A stretch of 64,000 nucleotides of DNA from Ulva prolifera. Taxonomy: Eukaryota > Chlorophyta > Ulvophyceae > Ulvales > Ulvaceae. Both the position numbers and the translations under genes were made by a program. This document shows positions 39,153 to 51,099 of this stretch, piece after piece. The stretch spans positions 8,505,985-8,569,984 of the forward strand of contig CM041196.1 in the NCBI GenBank assembly GCA_023078555.1, read 5' to 3'. The first letter of the stretch is position 1, and each line of letters begins with the position of its first letter. Under the pieces are notes generated by a model, which made no database searches, was not told the DNA's origin, and was given only the letters and a program-made list of their open reading frames with translations.

Positions 39153-39689
39153 ATGGCAGCTTGCTGTCCGCTTGAACGAGTGTCACTCATGCCTCATGCA
39201 AACCGCGGTTCGACTGACGATCCGAACGCGTACTGTCGCATTTCCCAAACCGCATGTGAAACATGCAGTAGAGACGCCACAGAACGCGTAGACGATGTCT
39301 TTCTTCAAGACCACGGCACAACGCAGTATCGCTTGCATTTTTTTCAAACGGGATGCTTACCAAAGAGGGCACAGGCCTGGGACCCGCTATCGGACGTGTG
39401 GCAGTCGATACTGCAGCATAGCAAGCGCCACCACGCTGGTTCAGCGCAGAAGACACGCTTCCATGCGGAAACGAACATGCGCAAACGACTCGGGATCCGC
39501 ATGCCCAGGTGGTGGACGGCAAGAGGATCTGTGAACATCGATATGCCACAGATACCAGATTCACTAATGAAGACACTTCTAGCTTGTAACGAGGCTTTGT
39601 CCGCAGAGCAGATACTTTGCCAGATATTCAAGGCCCGCCGAACCGCATGCGACAGAATCTGCCAGGCCGAAACTGTGCCCGCACGCTGA
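39153..39689 (+). CDS. Uncharacterised ORF, 178 codons (low support)
   Basis: Starts with an ATG, preceded about 28 nt upstream by TATATACA (39128), and runs 178 codons to a TGA. The C-terminal part reads like protein (SLMKTLLACNEALSAEQIL, then CQIFKARRTACDRICQAE). No family is recognised, and the N-terminal half is Cys/Arg-rich, as chance frames in this base composition often are. Could be a lineage-specific gene or chance. Confidence 0.25.
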   Translation: MAACCPLERVSLMPHANRGSTDDPNAYCRISQTACETCSRDATERVDDVFLQDHGTTQYRLHFFQTGCLPKRAQAWDPLSDVWQSILQHSKRHHAGSAQKTRFHAETNMRKRLGIRMPRWWTARGSVNIDMPQIPDSLMKTLLACNEALSAEQILCQIFKARRTACDRICQAETVPAR

Positions 39690-42600
39690 GCAGATGAATG
39701 ATACAACACCTACCATTTACATCTCGTGTTGATGGGTTGGCAGCCAAATGCGCGACAACTGCGAGTGCATCCTGGCCCACTCCGCAAAGACGATAACGCA
39801 GCACACCGCTACCATGCTTACGTCGAGCATCTGGTTCAAACAGCATTTATCAACTGTCACACAGTATGTCGAAAGGTGGTGCACGTGCGCAAGCAAATGC
39901 CCGGCACCTCTCGGCACGGTGCGCAGCGGCCCGAAAGTGTCCTCTGACGGCGAAAAAGCAAACGTACCTTGGTCAAGTTGGACACCTACACCTCCATGGT
40001 AGACTGCGACGATGTAGCAGAGAGCAACGCCGGCACGGGTACCCAAGCAAGCTGCTAAAGCGAGCGCAGACGTTGCTTCCGACAGAAGGGCAGACTGGCA
40101 AGCAGCCACTTCAACAACGTCGCCGCAGATTATTCTCGTCACAACTGTCAGCAATTCAGCATGCAAGACCAGGCGAGATTGGCGAGACGGATTGGCGAGT
40201 TGTCTGAATGATGTCTTGATGCAGTGTAATAATGGCTCAAGCTGCAGTAGGAAACGATGCCAGATGTGGGGGTTGTACGTGGCGAGATGTATAAAGTCTT
40301 CCAGACTCGCAGCTGCTCAATCACACCGGCGACGTATTTTTAGCTTCGGGGAGGAGACCAAATTTGCATGCACGGTTGGGGATAACCACCGCATCATGTT
40401 TGCATTCAGACAGCTCGCTTTTCCCACCCCGCGATCTGACACGGCGACCCACATGGCCATGTCAGATGCATGGCCGCCTGGCCTAAGAAAAGCAAACAGC
40501 CATCGTCACGGACGAAGCCGGAGTGGGACAAATCCTTTTGAACGGCGCTCCACCAGGCCATCTCAAATCATATCATATGCTGCTTTCGCCATCTCTGACG
40601 GGTGGGTGGCGTGCTATTTGCGCCCAGCTAATGCGCGGTGTCGAGTCAGCGACGTGTAGGGTGCGCAAAAAGCGCGTGCCAGATGCTACGTCGGCGAGAC
40701 CCTGAGGCGACAAAGGCGCCCCAGTCGTGCGTCATACGCCGCGGCAGCTCAGCGCATTTGGAATGGACTCAAGCGAGGCGACCGCCCACTCTCACGCTCG
40801 AAGGCGCATGCACAACAGCCCGTGGCAATGCATTGCTCTGGCGGAAGCGGACGTTTTGAGAGGATGTGCCGTGCTGTTGCGCACGACTCGCGCGCTGCGC
40901 ACTTTACAATTTTCCAGGTCTCAGGCCACATGAGTGCACGCCGGCACGTTGATTAATGCAGCTGCGTGTAGGTTCCGCATCGATGAGTACTCCCGAAACT
41001 GTACACGAACGCCTCGAAGCGCGCCTGGCCCGACAGGAGGCTATGTGGTGCAGCAGTTCCGTGCCTTAAAGGCACCGCAAGCATCATACTGACCGGTGTG
41101 TTGTGTGCTGTCTCTGGGCAACGTTGGGGTGTGCGGTGTCGGGCAAATTGGCAGGCAGCGCGGCACCCCGCGGACCTCCGTCGCCTGGGGTTGGCGTCTG
41201 GCCACGGCATGGCAAAGCAGCGTGACTGCCCACAGCGTTGCAACGGATTCTGCTCTTGTCGAGCAGTCCGCTGAACAGGCGCAGCAGTCCACGTAGCAGC
41301 TGCCATCGTGCGCGTCGACGTCGCACGTGTGCGCTCGCGGTGTCGATGTCAACATTGACATGCGTACCTGTTACGCAAATATTGCGGCTACATGCAGACC
41401 TCAGATCTCGCTCGGTGCCAATTCCCAGATCGGCTTCGGAAATAGCGCTGCTGTCGAGGCGTGTTGCACACACGCGGCAATCGTGGACGTGAGGCATGCA
41501 TGGCCAAAGGCCAGCGGGCCTTGCAAGGTTGAGGCCCACAGCAGCCACGTGCGCCAGCGCTGTGCACAGAGTATCCAAGGGCGGTTGTAGTGTGATTGTG
41601 TGTATGTTGCTGTTGTTTCGGATGAGATTATTTTGTGGTGTTTGTCTTCTCCCGTTTACTCTTTTGTAATTAGTATCCAAGGACTCACGATGGGTGTACT
41701 TTAAATTTTGAAATCAGGAGGGGAGCGACCACGAATTCGAAGGTCGATCGCGCAAAACCTGGGCAGGCCTGGCAGCTGCTAGTGTGTATACAACACTGTC
41801 TCTGGCCCGTTCCGTCGATGCAGCATCGCAGCCCGTCCAGCGCCAAGTAATGAGCGTGGATGCTGAGCACGTTGATACATGTATCTGCGGTGGAGATACT
41901 CCCGCGGGCGCGGACTCCGATCCCATGCCGCGCCTGCGCCAGGGCATGTATTCTTTGGGGTGCAGCACCAGTGTACAATTACAACAGCAACGCACACAGC
42001 GGGGTGATCACGGCGTGTTGGCAGTCATGTTGCTCTTGCTGTGCGCGTGGCTTTCGTGGAAAGGCGGTGTCCACAGCATTCGCAGGGTAGTCAACGACAG
42101 CGCTGCATGCAGCCGCTGACTGGCCTGGCTGTGAGTCGGACCTCCGCGGAAACAAGCTTTACATGCTCCGATTGACGCGTGATGACGTCAGATACGGCGA
42201 CCTCCGAGCCGGGCAAGCTAGCATTCACAAGATATTGCTTCACGCGCGCGACGGGATGTGGCTCTATCCTGCGCCACTTGCCCATACAGAATGTCTGTGC
42301 GGTGATTTGCTGACCATTGTTTGTCAACGGAATGACAGTGTGGTAATCGCCAACCGTGCCCTATAATATAATTAATTTAAACGGCCAAAGTCGGGGGCAG
42401 GTTCAAATTGTATATTTCCAGATCATGAGTAATACCGTTTATCACACGTGCTGCCACGTGACTGCATCTCTTTTTATATACAAAGCAACTTGCGTTCCGT
42501 CATCGTCGGCTGGTTTATGACGCAGTCTGCCTGGCGGCGATCACAAGCATCACGTGCTTCCTCTGGGTATATGCATGCTGTGCATCTCGCCTTACGCCGC

Positions 42601-43183
42601 TATATGCACGCACGGCCGTCGACGACACAGAAGCGATCACTGTGATCACGCCATGCACCAACGTACATGTGCTTACTTCCGGACCATCAGACTTCCTGCT
42701 GTAATGCGAGCGCGCATGCGGCAGCAGCTGAGACGGGCGAGATAGCCTTTGTCGTGCAGATCTCCGTGCCCCACGACATGTCCACAAGCACCCATGCATG
42801 CACAACAACCCCACAGCATAAACTTGACATAATGGGTAACATAATGGCTGGATAGCTGCTTGACAGCATGCAATGCCATGGCTCGGTGAAGCAATGTGCA
42901 CATACATGTCCACATTGACATGCCGCCACTGGGTGTGCACCCTGCAGCAGGCTGAGAATTACATCACAAGTCACACTGCATGGGCTGGAGCTGCAGGATC
43001 AGCTCTGAGAGATTACTCCCCCTCAGCAGTGACCACAGTGCAGGCCTCATTAGATTGCTGTGGCCAGCATGGGTCATGAATGGCACCACCCCCAACCCCA
43101 GTGATTGTTCTATGCTGCACTCGCCTGTGATGTGGGCCAAGAAGGAGGGGCAGTGCTTCTACTAGCTGCCATGCACTGGGCCT

Positions 43184-43405
43184 ACACATAGACCAACGTG
43201 TGTGGCTGGGGCCAGAGAGGGTGCTGACGTCGCGCGGGTGTGTTGGTATGTGCTGCGTATTGCGTGTTGCTGGTTGCGTGGGTGTGCGGTTCCCCTGGTT
43301 GTTGCGCGGGGTGCTACCTGCCTTGCTTGCTTTGTTCTTGTAACACATAGACCAACCTGGTACACACAGGCACATAGAGCGACCTGGTACACATAGACCT
43401 GGTAT
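43184..43405. repeat. Degenerate tandem/near-tandem repeat
   Basis: CACATAGACCAAC occurs at 43186 and 43345, and ACCTGGTACACA recurs about 25-30 bp apart through 43355-43405 with a third partial copy. Confidence 0.6.
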
Positions 43406-43499
43406 CTGGACCACATCTGAGCAAAACTCTGCAATATATAGGCATACCTAGGACTCGCCCCTGGGGATGACAGCCTTGGCTGTCCAGGAAACATACATA

Positions 43500-43560
43500 T
43501 TGTCAATGTCCAATAGGATACGGCTCAGTAAATTTAGATTTACGTGACTTTACATACCAA
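43500..43560. repeat. Dispersed hairpin element, copy B
   Basis: Begins TTGTCAATGTCCAATAGGAT and ends near TTTACATACC. Contains inverted arms GTAAAT and ATTTAC around TTAG, which would form a 6-bp stem. Confidence 0.85.
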
Positions 43561-44518
43561 CAGTCAACCAGAACAAGCCATGTCCCGAGTCCATACCACC
43601 CTGAGGGGCAGAGAGATCAGGCACCCGCACAGCCAGCACACAGGCACAGCCACATCACCCTGCAGGACCAGCTGAGCAGGGCTGCCAGGATCAACAGCAG
43701 TGCTGTGCAGTGGAAGCTGCCTTACCCTTGTGCCACATGATCACATGTTCTTGTCAGTGCATTGTGGTTGTCTTCCAGTCTGTGTCTTGTTGCAGATAAA
43801 CACTGATGATCACATATGAACACACAGGTACAACCCGCTCGAATCTTAGAAACATACCGGCCATTGTGCCTGTCACAGTCTGGCAAATGGGCACTAGCCC
43901 TGGTGCATGCTCACAAACATGGACGTGGCTTGTTGTCAGTGCAGCGCTCCACGATCGATCTTAGCATACGTGGTGCGGTGGTCCCTGTGCAATGCAGGTG
44001 AATACATATCCATGCGTATCTCCAGATATATCGCACCCTGCCTCTGCTGGCAGAATCGTTCACTGCAGTGCTGTTTTCCCACCTGTCAGGTGGCGTCGGT
44101 GCGATACGTCAAACACGGCCAGGCTGAGAGCTTCCCACGAGTACTGTCGTGTCGGTCGCGAGTTTGATTGTCCAAGCCGCTTCTGTACGTAAACACATGG
44201 CCATGCCGGGTCTGTCTGCCCCAAGGTCCTGCTGGATATAGCATCGTCAGGTCCGTCGACCACGTAGTGCCTGCACATATGTGGCTATGCGCATGTACAG
44301 ATGCACGCGTGCAGCCCCGACTGGCCCCACACCTGGTGGCTGCTTGCGGACTTGTTGCCGGAGAAGGCTGCAGGTGCACAGGTAAACTCTCTGACTCACC
44401 AGGCGCCTTTCACGGGGCCATGCGCATAGCCATGATTTGCAGCTAACGGCAGCGCACAGGCAAGGTCTTTCAGGAGATGCATCGTGATGCATTGTGTCGT
44501 TCTTGATCGGCTGTTTCA

Positions 44519-44704
44519 ATGTCTGGCAGCCTAGACCAAGAGACTGTCTCTGCCATCGAATCAAGCTTGAAGCGATCCACAGGCTCCGTGAAGCACGAGG
44601 CCTCGCCGCTCGCTCTTCCGAAACTTCGTTCGGAGGCACAGTTGTCGGACCGTCGCGACTGTGCTGTTTGCGACGCCGCTGTCAACCACTTGGAGGAGCT
44701 CTGA
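44519..44704 (+). CDS. Uncharacterised small ORF, 61 codons (low support)
   Basis: ATG frame reading MSGSLDQETVSAIESSLKRS and ending DCAVCDAAVNHLEEL. Its composition is protein-like (balanced charge, a possible CxxC) but there is no family match and no neighbouring exons that I can see. Confidence 0.2.
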   Translation: MSGSLDQETVSAIESSLKRSTGSVKHEASPLALPKLRSEAQLSDRRDCAVCDAAVNHLEEL

Positions 44705-47700
44705 CGGATCGACTCTGCAGATGTCATGCTGGCATGTGTGCGACAGTTGCCGGAGACATATCTCTCGAGATAGTTGGCAGTCTGCGGTTTCATGTACGCA
44801 CGATGTACACCATATATATGCATGCGCCATATTTTGTAATTGTGGACCTCACCGTGACAACTTAACAGCCTCCCTGTTAGTTTGATGTGAATACGAAGTC
44901 GGTGACTTTGCTGGCGTCGACGTTGTAAAATGTCCTGGCCGCCCACTCGATGGATCTGCAAGCCGGTGGCAGTGATACACGCGATCGCGTAGACCTCCAA
45001 ATGGCGTTGGGAGAATTCACAGGAACAATTTTCTGCATCTTTGCCGGAAACATCAGCTCCCCGCGCCCGCCCTAGCTAGCCTACGCCTAGGCTCAACTTT
45101 CAATTGCAAGATATGCACGCATTTGTGCGCGCCGTGGTAACACAGAACTGTGAACGGATGTAGACACAAACAACAAAGAAGACTCTTTCTTGAACCAGCT
45201 TCCACCATACAGCCACACTGCGGCAGCGCCACATACACGCAGCCTTCAGTTCGTCGCAAGCTATAGTACTCGGAACTGTAGGCATTCAGAAATGTTGAGC
45301 AGCTCTGTACATTCAACGCCATTTGAGCATCCGCGTCTAGGCTATGTTGAAGCTATTTGTCGAAATGTCAAAATTCAAAGTTAATCAGTGCCAGTTCGGA
45401 AGCATTGTGGCGCTCTTGTAGGTGCCTCGGTGAGGGGCGAGCCTGTCTCCAGTGGTCGACTCACCACGCTGCACTGTGCTATTAAGACGAAGTCGGGGAG
45501 GCAGGTAGCATCGCAGGATCCGCACAGAAACTTACCGCAGCCGTCATGTAACGGCGGTGCACTGTGCAATCGGACATGTCCCGACGAAATCGACGTTTCA
45601 GATGAACACCATCATCATCGCTGCTGCATGCACGTCTGCTTCCCGCACAGCGCCAGCTGATCTACATCCCAGCAAGTGTTGAAGATCGGTATCGGTCAGT
45701 GCACTGCAACTTAGAGATGGTGCAAGCGCCCGTGTGCAGCGTGATAGTATTGGCACGCACTGAACCGCACTGGCGGATGCCACGAACTCGTCGCACCGCG
45801 CTCTACATGGTGTAATGTATTGTTTCAAGATGGTCTGCTGTTGCAAACGCCGACGACACAATCGGTACATGTCGGTATTGCGACCTTGCGCCCCTCGTGC
45901 ATTGTGCAGCAATTCGTCTGCATCATGTGTGCGTGACCTCTGCCTTGTCAAGCAAGATCGGCTGCAGACTGGGACTGGAACGTTCCATACAAGTTTATCT
46001 AGGCCCGTGTGCGTACAACGTGCTCACCGGAGTACAGAAACTGAAGAGACTGGCCACAGCTGCAAGGCCCTCGCAGCCTTGGAGATGTTGCCTGCCATAC
46101 AACAGCACGTTTGCAATTCGCTCGCGTGATTCAGCATGTCGGCAGCGAGATCTCTAAAGTCCTGTTTGCCACACTGAGTGATCCGTCCTACCAAAAGTGG
46201 CTACACACTGTTTTTGCGTGACCGTCACGGTTGCCAATATGCTGGGGTGCACCTGCATGCAGGTCCAGGGAGCGCACAAATGGCATCAAATGATTTGGAC
46301 TATGACAGTATGTCTTCAACAGTCTTGGGTCCAATGTTTGTCTGGAGCAAGTGTTCGTCAGCCCGTCACTAATGCAGTTGTTTGGTGCGTCGTCATCGCC
46401 CACACACTAGACCAGTCGGCGTGACCAGAATGACTTTAAATCAGCGCACCTTGTGCAGTGCGCACCCATTAAATGCACATGCTAGGCAACCTTCGAGAAA
46501 TCGCCAACGATTGCGTCATGCTATCCGAATCCACTCATTATCGAATGTAGTCGCGGTTTGCAATTGCCTCTCGGACTTTGGCTATCTGAGTCCAGGCAGC
46601 TGAGCCACCAGATGCAATCGAGGTCACATGTAATCAGCCAACGCGTTTTAGAGCCGAAGTCTGTGTTCCTTTTGGCGTCGATCCAGACGAAGCACGCTGG
46701 TCGAGGCCTGGGCGTAGCCCATGGAAGCCCCGCCACCTCCCGCCAGGCATCTCGTTCGAGGGCAGATCTATCTCTGTATCTATGAGATAGAGGGCAGCTG
46801 TATGTTTCGGCAGGTCGACGCCCCCTCTCGTTCAAATTTCTGGCAAGTTTCGCCCAGAAGGCTGACCACGTCATTGCCAGCTGCTTGAATGAAGCGACGA
46901 TGACACAAATGCACTCGCAGATCTCTCGCGCAAGAGTGTGGCCGGTATCACCGCTATGCATGACCCATACATGTAAGCGCCAGCTCGAGACTGGTGGCTG
47001 CGTGCATGTCATGCTGCTCTTGCAACGGATCTCCGAGAACAGCAACGCTGCTCTTCACAGGCTGAGATCTCGTGCGCCCAAGCTTGGCCAGGTGGGATCA
47101 CGGGCCACAGCTCATCAGCCCCGTCTAGACTGACAGACACTTCCTTGAATGTTTCTGAAAGTGCCAAGTTGCTGAAATTTTGCTGTGAGCAGAATACGAA
47201 TGTGACACCTGAACTATGGACTTGCGCTATGAGCTGTGGCTTTGTTCCCTGCATGTCCATACGCTCGGTCCTTGCACACCTGTACTTCTCAGACCCTGTG
47301 CCCTGCCCGCAGCAAATGGTTCCAAGACAATCTGGCATCATGCAGGAGCTAGCCATGACACCAGGCTGCATTGTGCGTCTCCCAGTGCTGTGATGCTCCA
47401 CATGCCTCGCTGCTGTTGGAATCGTTGACTCACTGCTGCATTGCCCACAGGTGTTTATGATGACCTTACATCATAGACTGCTGTTCCTCAGCTGTTGTGC
47501 TTTGACTATTGCAGGCTTGCTAACTGGCTAGCTGGCGTTGATGTGCCTGCAAGGGGCCCCTGCAATTAGTTGTACTGCCTGTCCGTAATGGTAGCGCAGG
47601 GCCCGCGCCAGGGTCTGTCTTGCCCGGTGCCCTTTGCCCTCCTCCATAATATGCAGCCTCTCTATATGCAGTCTCTCTGCAAGAGTATACGCCTTCTCAC

Positions 47701-47949
47701 CTAGCAGCATCATCTGGACACGCTGCACATGCAATTTACCTCCATTTCCACTGACTGCTTCTCAACAGGTCCTTACGGGGAGCCTTCTACCTGGTGGAAT
47801 ATGTCAGCCTGAGGCTCACGAGGCACCAAATCTGGAGATGTGCCCTTACTTCCCAGGCGTGCCTAGCGCGTGGAGCATGCACACTTCCTGTGCTGCTGCG
47901 GGTGCTAACCTGATTGGGAGGCGCAATGAAATGAGGCCTGTGGCCAGGT

Positions 47950-48261
47950 TCACCACCCACCTGGAGATCTCCTGAGACACGGCGCGATGATAAACGACTC
48001 GGCTTTGAGAAGTGCAATTGACAGACTCTCCCGCAGATGTCTGCAAGGCACGTGGACCGCATCAGGCCACAGCAAACCAATGCATGCCTCAAAACAACCG
48101 GGCAGCTCCTCTGGGGTGCAGGTACACGCGGCGTTGGCAGAATCGCCGCTTGCTGGAACATCCGGGCACCAGCGAGGCCACCTGGAGATGCGGCGCGGTG
48201 TAATGCAGGTTTCATCTGTAAAGAGAAGCAAAGCGAATCTGGATTCTCTAGCCGTGTCCAT
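47950..48261 (-). CDS. Uncharacterised ORF, 103 codons (low support)
   Basis: ATG frame MDTARESRFALLLFTDET... containing TPEELPGCFEACIGLLWPD and RHLRESLSIALLKAESFIIA, helical and protein-like over about 60 residues. No known family, and no clear splice partners. Could be an exon or a relic of a gene within the gene-poor stretch. Confidence 0.25.
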   Translation of the reverse strand: MDTARESRFALLLFTDETCITPRRISRWPRWCPDVPASGDSANAACTCTPEELPGCFEACIGLLWPDAVHVPCRHLRESLSIALLKAESFIIAPCLRRSPGGW

Positions 48262-48589
48262 GTCAGAACTTGCCAACTACGGATGACCAGGACCACAAGG
48301 CGAAAGGGTACATCGCTCAGACAACCGCACGAAACACACAGGGCCTCATGCTGTGCTGAGCGAAACGGTCACGCGCGGCTGTATCAAACATTCAAAGCAC
48401 ACACAGTGCGGAGCTCGTGACCTCCTGAACCCGGGCGCAGCTTTCACGCCATCCGCAACCCGCTAAACATGTTGGCGCGGGTGGGTCCCTCTGTCGATGC
48501 CTCAGTGGTTGCCCCCCTGCACAAGGTCACGGTGCCGTTGGAGCTTGGAGGCTTTCGAGCTGGCAGTGCAGCATGGCCGCTGGGTGCGG

Positions 48590-48700
48590 CTGGGTACCGT
48601 ACGTGTGTGGCCGATGATATGTTCCCGGGCTGCTGGTATACATACCGGCGTTTCAGGAGGTCGTGGGTTCGATTCTGCGTGCACTTTGGGGAATCGAAAC
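48590..48700 (+). other. tRNA-like segment, possible SINE-type remnant
   Basis: GGAGGTCGTGGGTTCGATTC around 48656-48675 matches a tRNA variable loop plus internal B box (GGTTCGATTC). An upstream imperfect palindrome TGGTATACATACC resembles a D-arm/anticodon region, but acceptor stem and CCA-proximal pairing are not found. Hairpin element copy C follows 140 bp downstream on the same strand. Confidence 0.3.
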
Positions 48701-48814
48701 AGCCGTACGTGACCACCTCGCTTAGCACAGGAGGAGGCCCTGTGAGTTGCGTACGGTCGTCTGAGGGGGGTTTCCAGGTGATTTACCCCTTCGGCATATG
48801 TGGTCGCGTTAATT

Positions 48815-48880
48815 CGGAGTTGTCAATGTCCAATAGGATACGGCTCAGTAAATTCAGATTTACTATACTTTACATATATG
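48815..48880. repeat. Dispersed hairpin element, copy C
   Basis: Starts CGGAGTTGTCAATGTCCAAT. Holds the best-preserved hairpin: AGTAAAT, loop TCAG, ATTTACT, a perfect 7-bp inverted repeat, followed by CTTTACATAT. Confidence 0.9.
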
Positions 48881-49467
48881 AAACAGTCCACCTACGGATA
48901 CATGGCAGATGCCAGATTTGGTCAGGCGAGCACACGGTGTGAGACACTGTCGCTTTGACAGGCACTTGTGCAGCACATGACATCATGGACAAACATACAG
49001 CAGTGTGAAGGTTCACGACCTGAAAGCAAACACGATACAAACAATGCATCTATGTACTCATGGCAGTGAATACCGGTCGTGTTGTGACAGTTCAGCGACT
49101 GTGAGGGGGGACGGGAGGGGGTAGCACCGACGAGGCGTGTCCACGAATCCTGCTGCGCTACCGTCCTCTCGGAGTCGTGACATTTCAGCGACGGCACCAA
49201 CATGGCTATCGGTGCGACCAATTGACACTGTACAACATATGGCAGAGCCACAATGCGCAGCGGCAAGACTTTGACAGAAAGGGCTCCAGATTACTTCAAT
49301 AGTGCAAGATCAGCGCTCCTGAAATGCTCTGTGGGTGCGCAAGCGAGCGGCTAGGGCAGCAGTGCGTGGCTGGTCACCGGCAGAGCCGTGACCTTCGCCT
49401 TGGTCGCACCAGCGTGGGTAGTCGCAACAGGATAGGCATACAGTAGTGACCAAGTCGTGTCGGCAGC

Positions 49468-51013
49468 ATGGCAGGTGTACGTGCACAAGCAGTTCAGCTG
49501 CTGTGTGCCATCGTGTATCACTCAGCTGTCGCGGCGTTTTGCTTTCCGTGGCATGTTCTCCGATGCCTTGTCGGGCTAAACTCCAACGTAGCGTCAAACA
49601 TGAAGACAGCGACATTCTGGGAGGGAGATGTGTATCATATCAGGCGTAAGCCTGTACTGCATCAATTCAAGTGCGCTGCCCAGTTCGCCATGTGTGTTTC
49701 GCAGGTGTTGTCATTGCTGGCGCCCAGGTGCAGCTTGGACGGCTTGGCGCCGCACCCCTCTGTGCTACTGTTCCAATCGTCGAGAGTACTTGCCAGACAC
49801 GAGTTGATGATGTAGGTATCATGTGCGCACTGCATTCATCAACCTGCAGGCGCCTCCCCCATGGTTCAGCGGGCAGCAGATAGACCACCTCACACAACTT
49901 GCTGCGCAAAAGCTGGCAGGGACAGACGGTGAGGCCTCGAGCTCCTGCTCGCGTGCCTATTCTGTTGCGGCACCAGGCCGCTAGCCTTGCACGGTACCAG
50001 AACAGCCGCAAAGCAGCTGGCCAGCAGCTTGCACAGCGGTGCCATCCGTTGTGTGCACCGCCTCGCTACTTCCGCGATGTGGACAAGCGGCTGCAGAGCT
50101 GCAGGGGCAATTCCGGCAGCAGCAAGCCCTGTGTGCGGCTCGAATCCCACGCCAACAGTCGCGGTTCTGGTGTGTAGGGCCTGTCTACCTGTTGACCAAC
50201 CCCACCAGCGCCGGATACCACCAGAACCCCATCAGCGTGTACTTCTGCTATGGCCGCGATATGCTCCTGCAGCGCTGCATCGCCGAGGTGACCAACACGC
50301 CATGGGGCGAGCGCGTCACCTTCTTGTTCGACCCCCGCGGCTCGCATGCGCCCAAAGCCCTCCACGTCTCCCCGATGATGGACATGCGCAACACCTGGTA
50401 GGGCTCCCCCCGCGCGACGCACCATCCTGCCTCATGCAGCGCTGCTGACTGTGGCCTGTCCGTGCGTGCATGGCCAGGCACCCTGGGCGCTGCAGACAGA
50501 GGTGCCCCGGGGTGCAGGTACCTAGAGGCGTCTGACCCGCTGCGGAGCGGCACACTGAAGGTGGTCGTGAACGCCAGCCACCCCGAGCATGGCGCCTACT
50601 TCAACGCGTCGCTCGTGGCGTCCTTGAGTGCACAGCCGCACAACCGCAACGAGTTTGCAACCCTGGGGACCCTGCTGAGGTGCGCCCCGGTGGCTGCATG
50701 TGTCGTAAACGCACGATCTGGGTGTGCATGGCAGAGCCGCCTGTGACAGGCAGCATGCATGTCGGCCTGTCTGTGGTCGAGTGCTGCACTGTGCGAGGGT
50801 CAGCCGCGGTGCAGGTACGGCTATCAGCCGCACCGGATAGCGTTCTGGATATATTCACATGCGATCAGGCTGCTGTTTAAGGGCGTCACGCTGCACGACA
50901 GACCGGGCGAGGCGTATCAACGAGACGTGCAGAGCAAAGCGGGCGAGGTGCCGTGCATGCCCTGCGGGGCCAGGTTCCGCTGGCGGCCACCCACGCAGGC
51001 AGTCTGGCAGTGA
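49468..51013 (+). CDS. DUF1365 family protein
   Basis: Exons 49468..49670, 49816..49928, 50178..50397, 50518..50679, 50815..51013; 897 nt, 298 aa, all phases consistent. A hydrophobic N-terminal segment (LLCAIVYHSAVAAFCFPW) precedes EGDVYHIRRKPVLHQFKYHV and RTAFINLQAPPPWFSGQQ. The core DUF1365 signatures are NPISVYFCYGRDM, AEVTNTPWGERVTF, KALHVSPMMDMRNTW, RNEFATLGTLLR and the late AIRLLFKGVTLHDRP. In bacteria this family is often next to cyclopropane-fatty-acid synthase and FAD-dependent oxidoreductase genes, which are not seen here. Biochemical role is unknown. Donors are GTGCGC, GTGAGG, GTAGGG and GTGCGC. Only 86 bp separate its stop from that of the convergent FMN gene. Confidence 0.93.
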
Positions 51014-51035
51014 CAGCATCTCCCCGTCGTGTGGG

Positions 51036-51040
51036 TTACA
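51036..51040 (-). terminator. TGTAA polyadenylation signal (riboflavin kinase gene)
   Basis: TTACA on plus, TGTAA on minus, 60 nt past the stop of the flavin gene, within the 86-bp convergent gap. Confidence 0.5.
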
Positions 51041-51041
51041 C

Positions 51042-51071
51042 ACATGTACCCTAGACATGTACCCTAGACAT
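51042..51071. repeat. Tandem 15-bp repeat between convergent stops
   Basis: ACATGTACCCTAG occurs twice in tandem in the 86-bp gap between the DUF1365 and flavin genes. Confidence 0.8.
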
Positions 51072-51099
51072 TCGTGTCCAGCCTGCCCATATTTGAGCG

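Larger units (their letters stand above)
38300..49400. other. Gene-poor 11-kb stretch with dispersed repeats
   Basis: No ORF here shows a known domain, and I found no convincing exon chain, reverse transcriptase, transposase, rRNA or intact tRNA. It carries two copies of the hairpin element, a degenerate tandem block at 43184-43405, a tRNA-like T-arm at 48661-48680, and many TGCATGCA-type words. Longer open frames are listed separately with low confidence. It may be intergenic, centromere-like or decayed mobile DNA. Confidence 0.5.

Noticed and set aside
41084..41680. 198-codon minus-strand frame in the gene-poor stretch
   Set aside because: Arg/Ala/Cys-rich, no family match, no supporting splice sites; contains the palindromic motif, so likely non-coding.
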